In this document: positions 17,568 to 25,992 of the stretch, in pieces
Position numbering within the stretch: the stretch's first letter is position 1
How the letters are laid out: each line of letters begins with the position of its first letter
Assembly (NCBI RefSeq): GCF_903915725.1
Contig: NZ_CAIWTY010000106.1
Coordinates: forward strand, 1-64,000
DNA length: 64,000 nucleotides
Direction of reading: 5' to 3'
Source of the DNA: an uncultured Rhodopila sp.
GTDB lineage: Bacteria > Pseudomonadota > Alphaproteobacteria > Acetobacterales > Acetobacteraceae
Made by a program: the position numbers and the translations under genes
Notes under the pieces: model-generated
The model's input: the letters and a program-made list of their open reading frames with translations, nothing else
Databases searched by the model: none
What the model was told of the DNA's origin: nothing

Positions 17568-18632
17568 ATGTTGAACCTGTTGACCCGAGCCTTCGATGAC
17601 CGCGCCGCCAATCTACGCGGCCGGCTTGCCGCGATCTATGTGCTGCTGGCCGCCGTCAACTTAGGCGCGTGGGGCTGGGCGCTTTATACCTTCCGCCACC
17701 ACCCGGTGATGCTCGGCACCGCGCTGCTCGCCTACAGCTTTGGCCTGCGCCACGCCGTCGATGCGGATCATATCGCGGCCATCGACAACGTGACGCGCAA
17801 GCTGATGCAGGAGGGCAAGCGCCCGGTCAGCGTCGGCTTCTGGTTCTCGGCCGGTCATTCCACGGTCGTCGTGCTTGCCGCGCTCGCGGTCGCCATGCTG
17901 ACGACGGAACTGGCCTCCGGCCTGTCGGGATGGAAGGATCTCGGCGGCGTTGTCAGCACGTCGGTTTCCACGCTGTTCCTGTTCGCGGTGGCGGCCATGA
18001 ACATCGTCATCCTGCTGGGGGTTTGGAAGACGTTCCGGCATGTGCGGGCGGGAGGCGCTTTTGCCGACGATGACTTCGACCTGCTGCTCAACAGCCGCGG
18101 GCTGCTGGCGCGGCTGTTCCGGCCGCTGTTCCGGCTGGTGACGCAAAGCTGGCACATGATGCCGCTGGGATTTCTGTTCGGTCTCGGTTTCGATACGGCG
18201 ACCGAGGTGGCGCTGCTCGGCCTGTCCGCCACCCAGGCCGGGGAGGGGCTGTCGATCTGGTCGATTCTGGTATTCCCGGCACTGTTCGCGGCGGGGATGT
18301 CGCTGATCGATACGACCGACGGCGTGCTGATGCTCGGGGCTTATAACTGGGCGTTCGTCAGGCCGATGCGAAAGCTGTATTATAATCTGGTGATAACCGC
18401 GGTCTCCGTGGTCGTCGCGCTGCTTATCGGCGGGATCGAGGGGCTTGGCCTTATCGGCGGCAAGCTGGGCCTGGAGGGCTGGTTCTGGGACGGCATCGGC
18501 GCGCTGAATGCCAATTTCAACGGCATCGGGTTCGTCATCGTCGGGGTCTTCATTTTTGCCTGGGTGGCGTCCCTGGTGGTGTATCGCTACGCGCGGCTGG
18601 ACGAGTTGGAGGTGAACCCGACGAAGGGGTGA
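17568..18632 (+). CDS. Nickel/cobalt transporter, NiCoT family
   Basis: Inner-membrane transporter of about 354 aa in the HoxN/NixA/NicT family. The signature in helix II is intact: FGLRHAVDADHIAAIDN. Other family motifs are GFWFSAGHSTVVV, LGFLFGLGFDTATEVALL and the GMSLIDTTDGVLM segment. About eight hydrophobic helices are visible. I choose ATG 17568 (MLNLLTRAF) rather than the longer frame from 17487, whose first 27 residues lie in the riboswitch expression platform. The B12 riboswitch upstream argues that cobalt is the physiological substrate. Confidence 0.92.
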   Translation: MLNLLTRAFDDRAANLRGRLAAIYVLLAAVNLGAWGWALYTFRHHPVMLGTALLAYSFGLRHAVDADHIAAIDNVTRKLMQEGKRPVSVGFWFSAGHSTVVVLAALAVAMLTTELASGLSGWKDLGGVVSTSVSTLFLFAVAAMNIVILLGVWKTFRHVRAGGAFADDDFDLLLNSRGLLARLFRPLFRLVTQSWHMMPLGFLFGLGFDTATEVALLGLSATQAGEGLSIWSILVFPALFAAGMSLIDTTDGVLMLGAYNWAFVRPMRKLYYNLVITAVSVVVALLIGGIEGLGLIGGKLGLEGWFWDGIGALNANFNGIGFVIVGVFIFAWVASLVVYRYARLDELEVNPTKG

Positions 18633-18933
18633 AACGGGTAGCGCGCGGGCATGATCCGATTATAGGTGACGGACCTCGCGGTTGTGCCGCCGCCGTTCGA
18701 AGATGCCCAAACAGGGACGGGATCGAACGCCTCACTCGCCTCACTCGTACGTTGAAAAGCTCCAACAAATCTCACCGTCTCTGCAGAGCTGTTGTGATAT
18801 GATTACAATTGCGGGCTTGCGTTTGACGGCGTCATCCCATTAAATCGGGCGCAGTTCGTCTGGTATGGGGATACGGGTCATGACACGTCACAAATCTCGC
18901 ATACCCCGGCTTGTGGCCGTGAGGTAGCGGGCC
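18633..18933. other. Gene-free stretch before the low-GC insert
   Basis: About 300 bp without a credible gene. Base composition becomes more A/T-rich toward its right end (for example TTGTGATATGATTACAATTG at about 18791), which may carry the promoter of the next operon. No tRNA or attachment repeat was recognised. Confidence 0.5.
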
Positions 18934-19605
18934 GTGCTGCTTATTCCTCCTTTTGCACTGCTTGACAGGTGGCTTGCCAGGTCGGCCGCCGACTCTGCAG
19001 TTTTGTTAAATTTTCATTATGATGATGTTTTGGAAGTGCTGAGCAGGCTCCTGCTGGGCGTGGCGGTTGATGAAACCTGGTATCGGGCCGAATACCCGGC
19101 GGTACTCGAATTTGTAGCTCTTTCACCGGACGAAACCGTATCATCTCATTTCCGCAGGCACGGCTATTTTGAAGGCCGCAAGCCGTTTGCCGATAGGTGG
19201 CTCGGCCGCCGCGCACCGCCGCCATTTGCAGCCCTAAAGGTTAAGATGCGATTGAGCATCAAACGCGGCCATCTGGATGTGCGGATCGAGCGGGACGCCT
19301 TTATGGAATTTGTCGGCCAAATTCTGGGAGCAATGAGTGTCGACGAAGCCTGGTATCGCTCGACGTACACCGATTCCGCGCAATCGATCGATTCAGGAAA
19401 CTTTGCCTCGGCCGCCGAACATTTCGCCAACAGAGGCTATTTCGATGGACTCTTGCCGTTCGACATCGACGTCGATGAGGATTGGTATGCCACACGATAT
19501 AGTGACGTGCGGGACGCAATGGCGGCAGGTTTGGCAACTTCCGCGAAGGATCATTTCATACGCATAGGATATCGTCAGGGATGTCGCCCGATTCCACCCC
19601 CGTGA
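18934..19605 (+). CDS. Unknown protein with three 40-residue DExWYxxxY repeats
   Basis: Protein of 223 aa with a GTG start. It contains three diverged repeats at about residues 46-85, 137-176 and 181-219. Each follows the pattern D-E-x-W-Y-x3-Y, then about 20 residues, then H-F-x3-G-Y-x-(E/D/Q)-G-x2-P. Examples are VDETWYRAEYP with HFRRHGYFEGRKPF and VDEAWYRSTYT with HFANRGYFDGLLPF. Such repeats occur in proteins near polysaccharide and glycosyltransferase genes; no catalytic motif is seen. No signal peptide is certain. It overlaps the next gene by 25 bp, and base use is more A/T-rich than the flanks. Confidence 0.75.
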   Translation: MLLIPPFALLDRWLARSAADSAVLLNFHYDDVLEVLSRLLLGVAVDETWYRAEYPAVLEFVALSPDETVSSHFRRHGYFEGRKPFADRWLGRRAPPPFAALKVKMRLSIKRGHLDVRIERDAFMEFVGQILGAMSVDEAWYRSTYTDSAQSIDSGNFASAAEHFANRGYFDGLLPFDIDVDEDWYATRYSDVRDAMAAGLATSAKDHFIRIGYRQGCRPIPPP

Positions 19606-21494
19606 AGATCGATGCATTGATGCACCGGGACGCCGATGCAGCGACTGACATTCCGTCTGACGCGGAGGCTCCCCTCCGCGGTGGCACGCTGCTGATATTG
19701 GACTTCGGCTTGCACGGCAACAGTGCGTCGTGCCGGACGTTCGGCTGGAGCGGGCAGGAGGAGTCCTATATCTGGTCGATCCATGGTAGCAGTGGTTTGC
19801 GCTTGCCGCCTGCCATGGCGACAACGTCACTCCACGTTGTTATTGATTTTGCAATCTGTACATTCGCATCGCTCGTGACAACGGCAGTGGTGCGGGTGTT
19901 CGCCAACGGCAATCTTATCGGATCAGCCTGTGCGCACGGGCGCACGCGTATGCACTGCACGATTCCCGAAGGTCTGCTCCAGGGAGGTGAACCGATCGAT
20001 TTGCGGTTCGAGCATCCGTGCTTTGTCAGACCTGACTTTATCGAAGGATCCCGAGACGATCGTCCGCTCGGTCTGTGTGTGTATTCCGTGTCCGTCTATC
20101 CGCCATCGTTCGGCCGAGTGGCGGAAATTCTCTTGCCGCATCCGGAAGATTGCCGCGTCATCCATGCGATCCCGCCGTTGCCCGGGCGTTCAGTGGCTGC
20201 CGAGGAAAATGCCACCTATCGATTCGGCGCTTCAGGGGATAGCCTTTCGGTTCTGGACGAAAACTGGTTGCTCGATGAAGATGGCTACACTTATTCCTCG
20301 GAACGCGTCAGCTCCGTTCGGATCAAAGCTCCTCCTGCGGGTGGTCGTTATTTAGCCAGAATTTCCCTGTGTGCTTTATATATGAGAAATCGACTTCCGG
20401 TTCAACGTGTTTCGATTATCTTCAATGGCGCCGTAATCGGGCATTACTTCATCGCGAGTGACACCATCCTGACGATTCCATTGCCGCCGGAGCTCGTGGA
20501 TGATGCGGAAATCCTGAATTTCGCTTTTTTCAGTCCGGACGGCTTTCCGAACAGAGGCTTTGCGGGCTGCGCGGCAATCTCATTCGTGAGTTTCAGCATT
20601 GATTTCCTCACCATAGAGTGTTTGCCGACTTGCCTACCGGAAGGCTTTCACCTTCGCGGCGATGACGCCGAGAACGCGATTGCAGTCGCGGTATCGAACA
20701 GGTTCCAGGACGAACCTGACGCCTCGCTACCCGATGCAATCGCAAGTGCGGTGGGTGCATCATTGCCTGAATTCCTGAAACGTTTTGAAAGCGTCGGTGA
20801 CAATTGCTTTTTCGGTGGAGCGCAACGAAGCGCCGGGGCTGACGTTCTCGGCTTGCTGCGCTTCGCAAATGCCCCGATCAGAAGCCTGCTGGACGCGCTC
20901 TCCAATGATCTCGAGGCGCTACGTGATCCGGCCAACTTGACGATGCGCCTTTGGGCATACGAACCCGAAGAATATTTCATTCATCTCGATCGATACGGAA
21001 TCCGTTGGCACACCGGTGCATTCAAAAACGCGGAGGAACAACCGGATCTGGAAAGCGTTTTCCGCTTGCATGCGACGCGGTTGACCTATCTAAGACGAAA
21101 ATTCGACGAAACACTCCGTTCCGGACGCAAAATTTTTATACTTGTTCGTGCGGATCTGCGCGAATGGCCCAGCCCTTTTCCCGAGAATGATGACTTTGCG
21201 TTCTTCCGGGAGCCGCGCGAGCCGCTGCGGCTGGCTGAGGTCCTGTCGGTGTTTCTTGAACTCAATCGACACGCCAGGAATACGATTTTGTATATAACTG
21301 AGACGGCAGAAGGCCGACTTCCTGGTACTGTCGAGTTGATTGCTCCCGGTATCATGAGAGGCTATGTGAGCAATCTAAAGGTGTCTCCCGAATTGTCCGA
21401 TATAGAATATGCCGCCTGGCTTCGGGTCGCGGCCAACGCATGGCTGCTGGACAAAGGTCCAAACGCCGCATTCCGGAACAAACCCGCATCATGA
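19581..21494 (+). CDS. Unknown protein: two beta-sandwich domains plus a GDNCxFG domain
   Basis: Protein of 637 aa with no named function I can assign. Residues about 37-173 and about 212-345 look like two copies of one beta-rich domain: a GW/W-acid-x-Y start (GWSGQEESYIW; NWLLDEDGYTY), an NG turn (FANGNLIG; FNGAVIGHYF), an IP strand (CTIPEGLL; LTIPLPPEL) and a closing hydrophobic strand. This recalls the jelly-roll modules of polysaccharide-associated proteins. Residues about 390-625 form a third domain with VGDNCFFGGAQRSAGADVLG (Cys409), IRWHTGAF (His477) and LTYLRRKFDETLRSGRKIF. It resembles the SLGxNCxFG group of putative papain-like peptidases; catalysis is unproven. The 3' end overlaps the acyl ligase start by ATGA. 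Confidence 0.78.
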   Translation: MSPDSTPVKIDALMHRDADAATDIPSDAEAPLRGGTLLILDFGLHGNSASCRTFGWSGQEESYIWSIHGSSGLRLPPAMATTSLHVVIDFAICTFASLVTTAVVRVFANGNLIGSACAHGRTRMHCTIPEGLLQGGEPIDLRFEHPCFVRPDFIEGSRDDRPLGLCVYSVSVYPPSFGRVAEILLPHPEDCRVIHAIPPLPGRSVAAEENATYRFGASGDSLSVLDENWLLDEDGYTYSSERVSSVRIKAPPAGGRYLARISLCALYMRNRLPVQRVSIIFNGAVIGHYFIASDTILTIPLPPELVDDAEILNFAFFSPDGFPNRGFAGCAAISFVSFSIDFLTIECLPTCLPEGFHLRGDDAENAIAVAVSNRFQDEPDASLPDAIASAVGASLPEFLKRFESVGDNCFFGGAQRSAGADVLGLLRFANAPIRSLLDALSNDLEALRDPANLTMRLWAYEPEEYFIHLDRYGIRWHTGAFKNAEEQPDLESVFRLHATRLTYLRRKFDETLRSGRKIFILVRADLREWPSPFPENDDFAFFREPREPLRLAEVLSVFLELNRHARNTILYITETAEGRLPGTVELIAPGIMRGYVSNLKVSPELSDIEYAAWLRVAANAWLLDKGPNAAFRNKPAS

Positions 21495-23017
21495 GCACCC
21501 CCGCCACCGTCTCCGCGCTTCTCGCTAACGGCGCCGCCGAAGCCCCCGCCATCGGCGCGCCCGGCCAGCAGCCGCTCTCCTTCCACGCCTTGCGCGCCCT
21601 GGCCGAACGCACCGGCGCCGCGCTGAACGCCGCCGGCATCGGTCGCGGCGACCGCGTCGCCATCGTGCTGGCCAACGGACCCGAGGCCGCGTCGTCGTTC
21701 CTAGCCATCGCCTGCCATGCCGTCACCGCGCCGCTCAACCCGACCTACAAGGCCGAGGAATTCGCCTTCTACCTCGCCGATCTCCGGGCGAAGGCGCTGA
21801 TCGTCTTGCAGGGCGCGGAAACGCCTGCCCGCGCCGTCGCGGCGGAGCAGGGAATCCCGGTCATCGAGCTGATCCCCGACCCCAGCGCGGCCGGCGCGTT
21901 CACGCTCTCGCCGCCGCCCGGCCTGTCCGGCACGCCGGCATCCGGCGGACCCGCCGGAGCAGACGACATCGCCCTCGTGCTGCACACCTCCGGCACCACG
22001 GCGCGGCCGAAGATCGTGCCGCTCAGCCATGCCAACCTCGCCGCCTCGGCCCGCCATATCGCCCGGACGCTCAGCCTGACGCCGGACGATGTCTGCCTTA
22101 ACATCATGCCGCTGTTCCACATCCACGGCCTGATCGCCGCCGTGCTCTCCTCCGTCGCCGCCGGCGGATCGGTTTGCTGCACGCCCGGCCTCAGCGGATT
22201 TCGTTTCTTCACCTGGCTGCGGGAGGTGCGGCCGACATGGTATTCGGCGGTGCCGACGATGCACCAGGCGCTGCTCGACCTCGCGCCCCGCTTCAACGAC
22301 GTCATCAGGTCCGGTCGGCTTCGTTTCATCCGCAGCTCGTCCGCATCGCTGCCGCCCCCGGTGATGGCGGCGATGGAAACGGCATTCGGCGTGCCGGTGA
22401 TCGAATCCTACGGGATGACCGAAGCCACCCACCAGATGGCCAGCAACCCGCTGCCGCCGGCGGCTCGTTACGCCGGCAGCGTCGGCCTCGCCGCCGGGCC
22501 GGACGTGGCGATCATGGACGCGCACGGCACGCTGCTGCCGGCGGGTGCCACCGGCGAAGTGGTGATCCGCGGCCCCAACGTCACCGCCGGCTACGAGAAC
22601 AACCCGGCCGCCAACGCCTCCGCGTTTCATGACGGCTGGTTCCGCACCGGGGATGAGGGCGTGCTGGACGCAGCGGGCTATTTGCGCCTGACCGGACGCC
22701 TGAAAGAAATCATCAATCGCGGCGGCGAAAAGATCGCGCCGATAGAGGTGGACAACATCCTGATGGAACACGAGTCCGTCCAGCAGGTGGTGACCTTCGC
22801 GATGCCGAGCCGCACCTTCGGCGAGGACGTGGCCGCCGCCGTGGTCCTGGCGGACGGCGCCCCGGGGGACGCCGAAGCGCTGCGCGCGTTCGTCGCCGGG
22901 CGGCTGGCGCCGTTCAAGGTGCCGCGGACAATCGTCTTCCTGAAGGAAATCCCCAAGGGCGCCACCGGCAAGCTGCAGCGCATCGGCCTGGCCGAGCGCC
23001 TGGGCGTCAGCGACTGA
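21491..23017 (+). CDS. AMP-dependent acyl-CoA/ACP ligase
   Basis: ANL-superfamily ligase of 508 aa starting at MSTPATVSALL. It has the P-loop LHTSGTTARPKIVPLSH, the PLFHIHGL segment, ESYGMTEATHQMASNP, the hinge RTGDEGVLDAAGYL and LTGRLKEIINRGGEKI, and the C-terminal lysine in PKGATGKLQR. It resembles oxalyl-CoA synthetase/Pcs60-type ligases; the substrate is not readable. The start overlaps the stop of the upstream unknown gene (ATGA), yet its base composition returns to the high-GC norm. It is convergent with, and overlaps by 11 bp, an acyl carrier protein gene. Confidence 0.88.
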   Translation: MSTPATVSALLANGAAEAPAIGAPGQQPLSFHALRALAERTGAALNAAGIGRGDRVAIVLANGPEAASSFLAIACHAVTAPLNPTYKAEEFAFYLADLRAKALIVLQGAETPARAVAAEQGIPVIELIPDPSAAGAFTLSPPPGLSGTPASGGPAGADDIALVLHTSGTTARPKIVPLSHANLAASARHIARTLSLTPDDVCLNIMPLFHIHGLIAAVLSSVAAGGSVCCTPGLSGFRFFTWLREVRPTWYSAVPTMHQALLDLAPRFNDVIRSGRLRFIRSSSASLPPPVMAAMETAFGVPVIESYGMTEATHQMASNPLPPAARYAGSVGLAAGPDVAIMDAHGTLLPAGATGEVVIRGPNVTAGYENNPAANASAFHDGWFRTGDEGVLDAAGYLRLTGRLKEIINRGGEKIAPIEVDNILMEHESVQQVVTFAMPSRTFGEDVAAAVVLADGAPGDAEALRAFVAGRLAPFKVPRTIVFLKEIPKGATGKLQRIGLAERLGVSD

Positions 23018-23255
23018 TCGTCTTTGCCTCAAGCAGGGTCAATAGATCGCCCATCGTGTGCATTGTATCGACCTCTTCCTCGTTCAGAGTGACGTCCAAC
23101 GCGCTCTCGATCGCCAGGATGAACTGGATCGCCAGCACCGAATCGAAACCGGGAATGTCGCGGAACGCCCGTTCGGCACTGAACGGAATCGACGGCTGGC
23201 GAAAAACCTCCTGCGCCGTCGCGCTGATGACGGCGGCAAAATCGTGCTGGCTCAT
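23007..23255 (-). CDS. Acyl carrier protein-like protein
   Basis: Carrier protein of 82 aa. The 4'-phosphopantetheine site is Ser39 in PGFDSVLAIQFI, followed by helix III with EEVDTMHTMGDLLTLLE, the normal ACP layout. The start ATG 23255 is set by a good Shine-Dalgarno (AGGAA) 6-7 nt upstream; a longer frame reaching 23474 has no carrier-like sequence. It differs from housekeeping AcpP (no DSLDxVEL), so it likely serves a dedicated pathway. The convergent acyl ligase next door is a natural partner, but that is inference. Confidence 0.82.
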   Translation of the reverse strand: MSQHDFAAVISATAQEVFRQPSIPFSAERAFRDIPGFDSVLAIQFILAIESALDVTLNEEEVDTMHTMGDLLTLLEAKTISR

Positions 23256-23472
23256 AAAATTCCTCGAATCACCCGGCCGGACCGGGGCGGACATTGCCAC
23301 AGTGGTATGGTAGTTTCCTAGACCGTTTTCGCCGAGCCTTGTGCCCGGCCGCGACCCCGGCGAGGCGGCCGCCGTCATTCCGCTTGTTGCACCAGGACGA
23401 TTCGGATCATGACCGCTTGCTACTGGCGAAATCCCATAGCATGAAGCAACGGTAACCAAAGTTGAGACCGTC

Positions 23473-23862
23473 ATGCGCTATCGCTTTGCCGCCCTGATTT
23501 TGCTGACCGCCCTGGCAGGATGCGCCAATCCGTTCGGCGAACACACCCGGAAATACAGCATCTTCTTCCAGCCCTATTCGTCCGACCTGGACGACAATGC
23601 CCGGGCCGCGATCACCGACGCGGCGGCGTTCGCGCATGACCATCCACTGCAGCCCGTGTCATTGGCCGGCTATTCCGCGCCACCCGATCCCTCGAAGGAC
23701 GTCGATGGGCTATCCGCCCAGCGAGCCGAAGCGGTGAAGAAAGCCCTGGTTGCCGATGGCATCGGCGCCGCCCGCATTTCAGTCGAGGCAAACGGGATAA
23801 CCGATCCCGAAGGCAAGCCGAACCTGGCCGTCCGGCGGGTGGATATCAATATCGGCCGCTAG
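23473..23862 (+). CDS. Small OmpA-family lipoprotein
   Basis: Lipoprotein of 129 aa. A signal peptide ends in the lipobox LAGC (about residues 14-17). The mature part is a short OmpA/MotB-type peptidoglycan-binding fold: FFQPYSSDLDDNARAAI, then VSLAGYSAPPD, then LSAQRAEAVKKALVADGI and a final VRRVDINIGR. The usual D-x-R pair of peptidoglycan-binding OmpA domains is only partly recognisable, so binding is a guess. It stands alone, divergent from the acyl carrier gene. Confidence 0.82.
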   Translation: MRYRFAALILLTALAGCANPFGEHTRKYSIFFQPYSSDLDDNARAAITDAAAFAHDHPLQPVSLAGYSAPPDPSKDVDGLSAQRAEAVKKALVADGIGAARISVEANGITDPEGKPNLAVRRVDINIGR

Positions 23863-23876
23863 CCGGGCGGCTTCGT

Positions 23877-24458
23877 TCAATGATCCTCGTCGGTGACGAC
23901 GTGATCCATTCGCACATCGTATGGCTGCGGATGGACGGTCGGCAGCCGGGCACAGGCGAATCCGACGCCGATGCTGCGTGGCCTTACCGCCACGGCGGCG
24001 ATGGTGCGGTCATAGAAGCCGCCACCATAGCCGAGGCGGTAATTCCCGGCATCGAAGCCGACCAGCGGCACCAAAAGTGTGTCCGGCTGGACGGGATCGC
24101 CGGCGGCGGGAACCGGGATGTCCCAAACGCCGCGGGCCATCGGCGCGCCGGGCCACCACGGCCGAAACACCAGCGGCTGCGCCTTGCCGATGACGACGGG
24201 CAGAGCCAGCGCCGCGCCCGCCGCGTGGAGTTCCCGCACCAGCGGACGCGGGTCATACTCGCCTCTGAACGGCCAGTAGAAACCCATCAGCCGGGCCGGT
24301 GCGGCGGCCAGCAGCGCTTTCAGGCGCATGGTGATCCGATCGCCGGCGGCGGTGCGTTCCGCCGCGGTCAACGCCAGCCGCCGGGCGATCAGCTCCGGCC
24401 GCTTCGCTTTCCGCCAAACTGCGACATCCGGATTTTCCGGTGCGGCTACAGGAGTCAT
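23877..24458 (-). CDS. 5-formyltetrahydrofolate cyclo-ligase
   Basis: Converts 5-formyl-THF to 5,10-methenyl-THF with ATP in the cytosol, recycling a dead-end folate. The protein is about 193 aa from MTPVAAPENP (ATG 24458; another ATG at 24470). Family motifs are visible: the N-terminal basic helix (RKAKRPELIARRLAL), MGFYWPFRGEYDPRPL, and the ATP/folate-binding LVPLVGFDAGNYRLGYGGGF with YDRTI. The longer reading to 24554 runs through an intergenic palindrome and is unlikely. Confidence 0.9.
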   Translation of the reverse strand: MTPVAAPENPDVAVWRKAKRPELIARRLALTAAERTAAGDRITMRLKALLAAAPARLMGFYWPFRGEYDPRPLVRELHAAGAALALPVVIGKAQPLVFRPWWPGAPMARGVWDIPVPAAGDPVQPDTLLVPLVGFDAGNYRLGYGGGFYDRTIAAVAVRPRSIGVGFACARLPTVHPQPYDVRMDHVVTDEDH

Positions 24459-24519
24459 GCCACCCAGCATAAAGCTTGCCCGGGCGGCGGAAAAGGCATG
24501 ATACATCCAACATGAATCG

Positions 24520-24548
24520 CCGATGCCCGGGACACGCCCGGGCATCGG
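24520..24548. terminator. Perfect 12-bp stem-loop downstream of aquaporin gene
   Basis: CCGATGCCCGGG and CCCGGGCATCGG pair perfectly around a 5-nt loop. It lies 25 bp past the aqpZ stop and about 60 bp before the cyclo-ligase start, both read leftward. No T-run follows on the minus strand, so its role as a terminator is tentative. Confidence 0.5.
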
Positions 24549-24572
24549 CCGCATGCGGAAGGTTGGATGCGT

Positions 24573-25334
24573 TCAGGCCGGGCGGCGGCGCTCGCGTTCT
24601 TCAACCACGACCGTCTGGACCAGTGTATCCGGCTCATACAGCCAGCGTGCAAAGGCGCCGGCGAGCATCGCCCCGGCTATCGGCGCGATCCAGAACAGCC
24701 AGAGCTGAGCGATATACTCGCCGCCGGCGAACAGCGCGGGGCCGGTGCTGCGCGCGGGATTGACGGAGGTGTTGGTGACCGGGATCGACACCAGATGGAT
24801 CAGGGTCAGCGCGAGGCCGATCGGGATGCCGGCGAAGCCCGAAGCGGCGCCCTTCGACGTGGTACCGATAATGATATAGAGGAAGAAGAAGGTCAGTACC
24901 AGCTCGGTGACAAAGCACGACACCAATCCATACTTGCCGGGGCTGAGATCGCCGTAGCCGTTGGAGGCGAAACCGCCCGGGACCCAGCCGGCTTTGCCGG
25001 ACGCGATGAACCACAGTACTGCCGCGGCGGCGATTGCGCCAACGACCTGGGCGACGATATAGGGAACGACGTGTTTGGTCGCGCAGCGGCCGGCGGACCA
25101 AAGACCCAGGGTAACCGCCGGATTGAAATGCCCGCCGGAGATATGGCCCACGGCGTACGCCATGGTCAGTACTGTCAGGCCGAAGGCGAAGGCCACCCCG
25201 AGGAAACCGATGCCCAGGGTCGGATAGGCGGCGGCCAGCACGGCCGCGCCGCAACCGCCGAAGGTTAGCCAGAATGTGCCGAAGAACTCGGCCGTGACGC
25301 GCCGGGACAGGTCGTCTCGCATAAGATCCCCCAA
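24573..25334 (-). CDS. aqpZ: Aquaporin Z
   Basis: Water channel of 253 aa (or 249 aa from MRDDLS at 25322). Both pore NPA boxes are present: [15 protein letters not shown] and [13 protein letters not shown]. Six hydrophobic helices are visible, with the AqpZ-type N-terminus [19 protein letters not shown]. The arginine after the second NPA (NPAR) fits a selective water pore. The C-terminal tail is short and Arg/Glu-rich. Confidence 0.95.
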   Translation of the reverse strand: MGDLMRDDLSRRVTAEFFGTFWLTFGGCGAAVLAAAYPTLGIGFLGVAFAFGLTVLTMAYAVGHISGGHFNPAVTLGLWSAGRCATKHVVPYIVAQVVGAIAAAAVLWFIASGKAGWVPGGFASNGYGDLSPGKYGLVSCFVTELVLTFFFLYIIIGTTSKGAASGFAGIPIGLALTLIHLVSIPVTNTSVNPARSTGPALFAGGEYIAQLWLFWIAPIAGAMLAGAFARWLYEPDTLVQTVVVEERERRRPA

Positions 25335-25780
25335 TTAACGCAAGTGGTTCTGGAACTGTTCCGTGAAGACGAAAAACTCGCAAGTGGACGAGTCTAGAGA
25401 TCCGTCATACCCCGGATACGGTTCGCTTCTGATGGGTTTCAGAACCTTTAGCAACGTAACTTTTGGTTGAGGCGGCAATCGGGGATGCTTAAATCACAAT
25501 TCCGCGGCAACTGAAGGCTTCATCGCTGACCTCATGAGTCCGGAGAGTTGGAAACCACGCGCGCGAACGTCAGGGTTCCGGTGGATCAGCTTGTGGCGAC
25601 TGTCTTCCCACCGCGCGCATTGAAAGCGATTCTCCGGAGTCCGGTGGCCGCCATGACGTCCATCGTCAAGGATCATGGAGCTACAGATAGACAAAATAAT
25701 TTCTGGGCCTGTCTCAGCACCCTGGCTTTTACGCAAAGCCGGCAGTCGCTTTGAAGTCCCGCCGGGTCGCGTAAGGCGGG
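25335..25780. other. Gene-free stretch with no recognised feature
   Basis: About 445 bp between aqpZ and a small lipoprotein gene. The frames crossing it (on + near 25548-25754, on - from 26033) have no protein-like pattern I recognise. The part near 25380-25500 probably contains the aqpZ promoter. Confidence 0.5.
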
Positions 25781-25933
25781 CTATCGGGTGAAGCTCAGAC
25801 CCGTCTCTACGCGGCCATGGACATAGGCATTGACAGAACCAGGCGTCCCCGGCGGGGCGGCATCCGAAGCACATCCCGCCAGGGCAACCAATGCCACTGC
25901 GGCCACCATCACCCCAAATCCCGCCCGATACAT
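25781..25933 (-). CDS. Tiny predicted lipoprotein
   Basis: Protein of 50 aa starting at MYRAGFGVMVAAVALVALAG; the lipobox is LAGC at about residues 18-21. The mature part (about 30 aa) is Ala/Pro/Gly-rich and ends VETGLSFTR. It resembles the small entericidin-like or 'hypothetical lipoprotein' class only in size and layout. It is read in the same direction as the HpaB-type gene, 60 bp further down. Confidence 0.55.
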   Translation of the reverse strand: MYRAGFGVMVAAVALVALAGCASDAAPPGTPGSVNAYVHGRVETGLSFTR

Positions 25934-25992
25934 CCACCCGCCTCCGTTCAGCAGCGCCAGATTGCTCACATCGTGCAGCCGCGTCCAGCGTC

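Noticed and set aside
18934-21494. Prophage or integrative element
   Set aside because: No integrase, transposase, att-like repeat or phage gene is visible at either edge; only composition and gene content suggest transfer.
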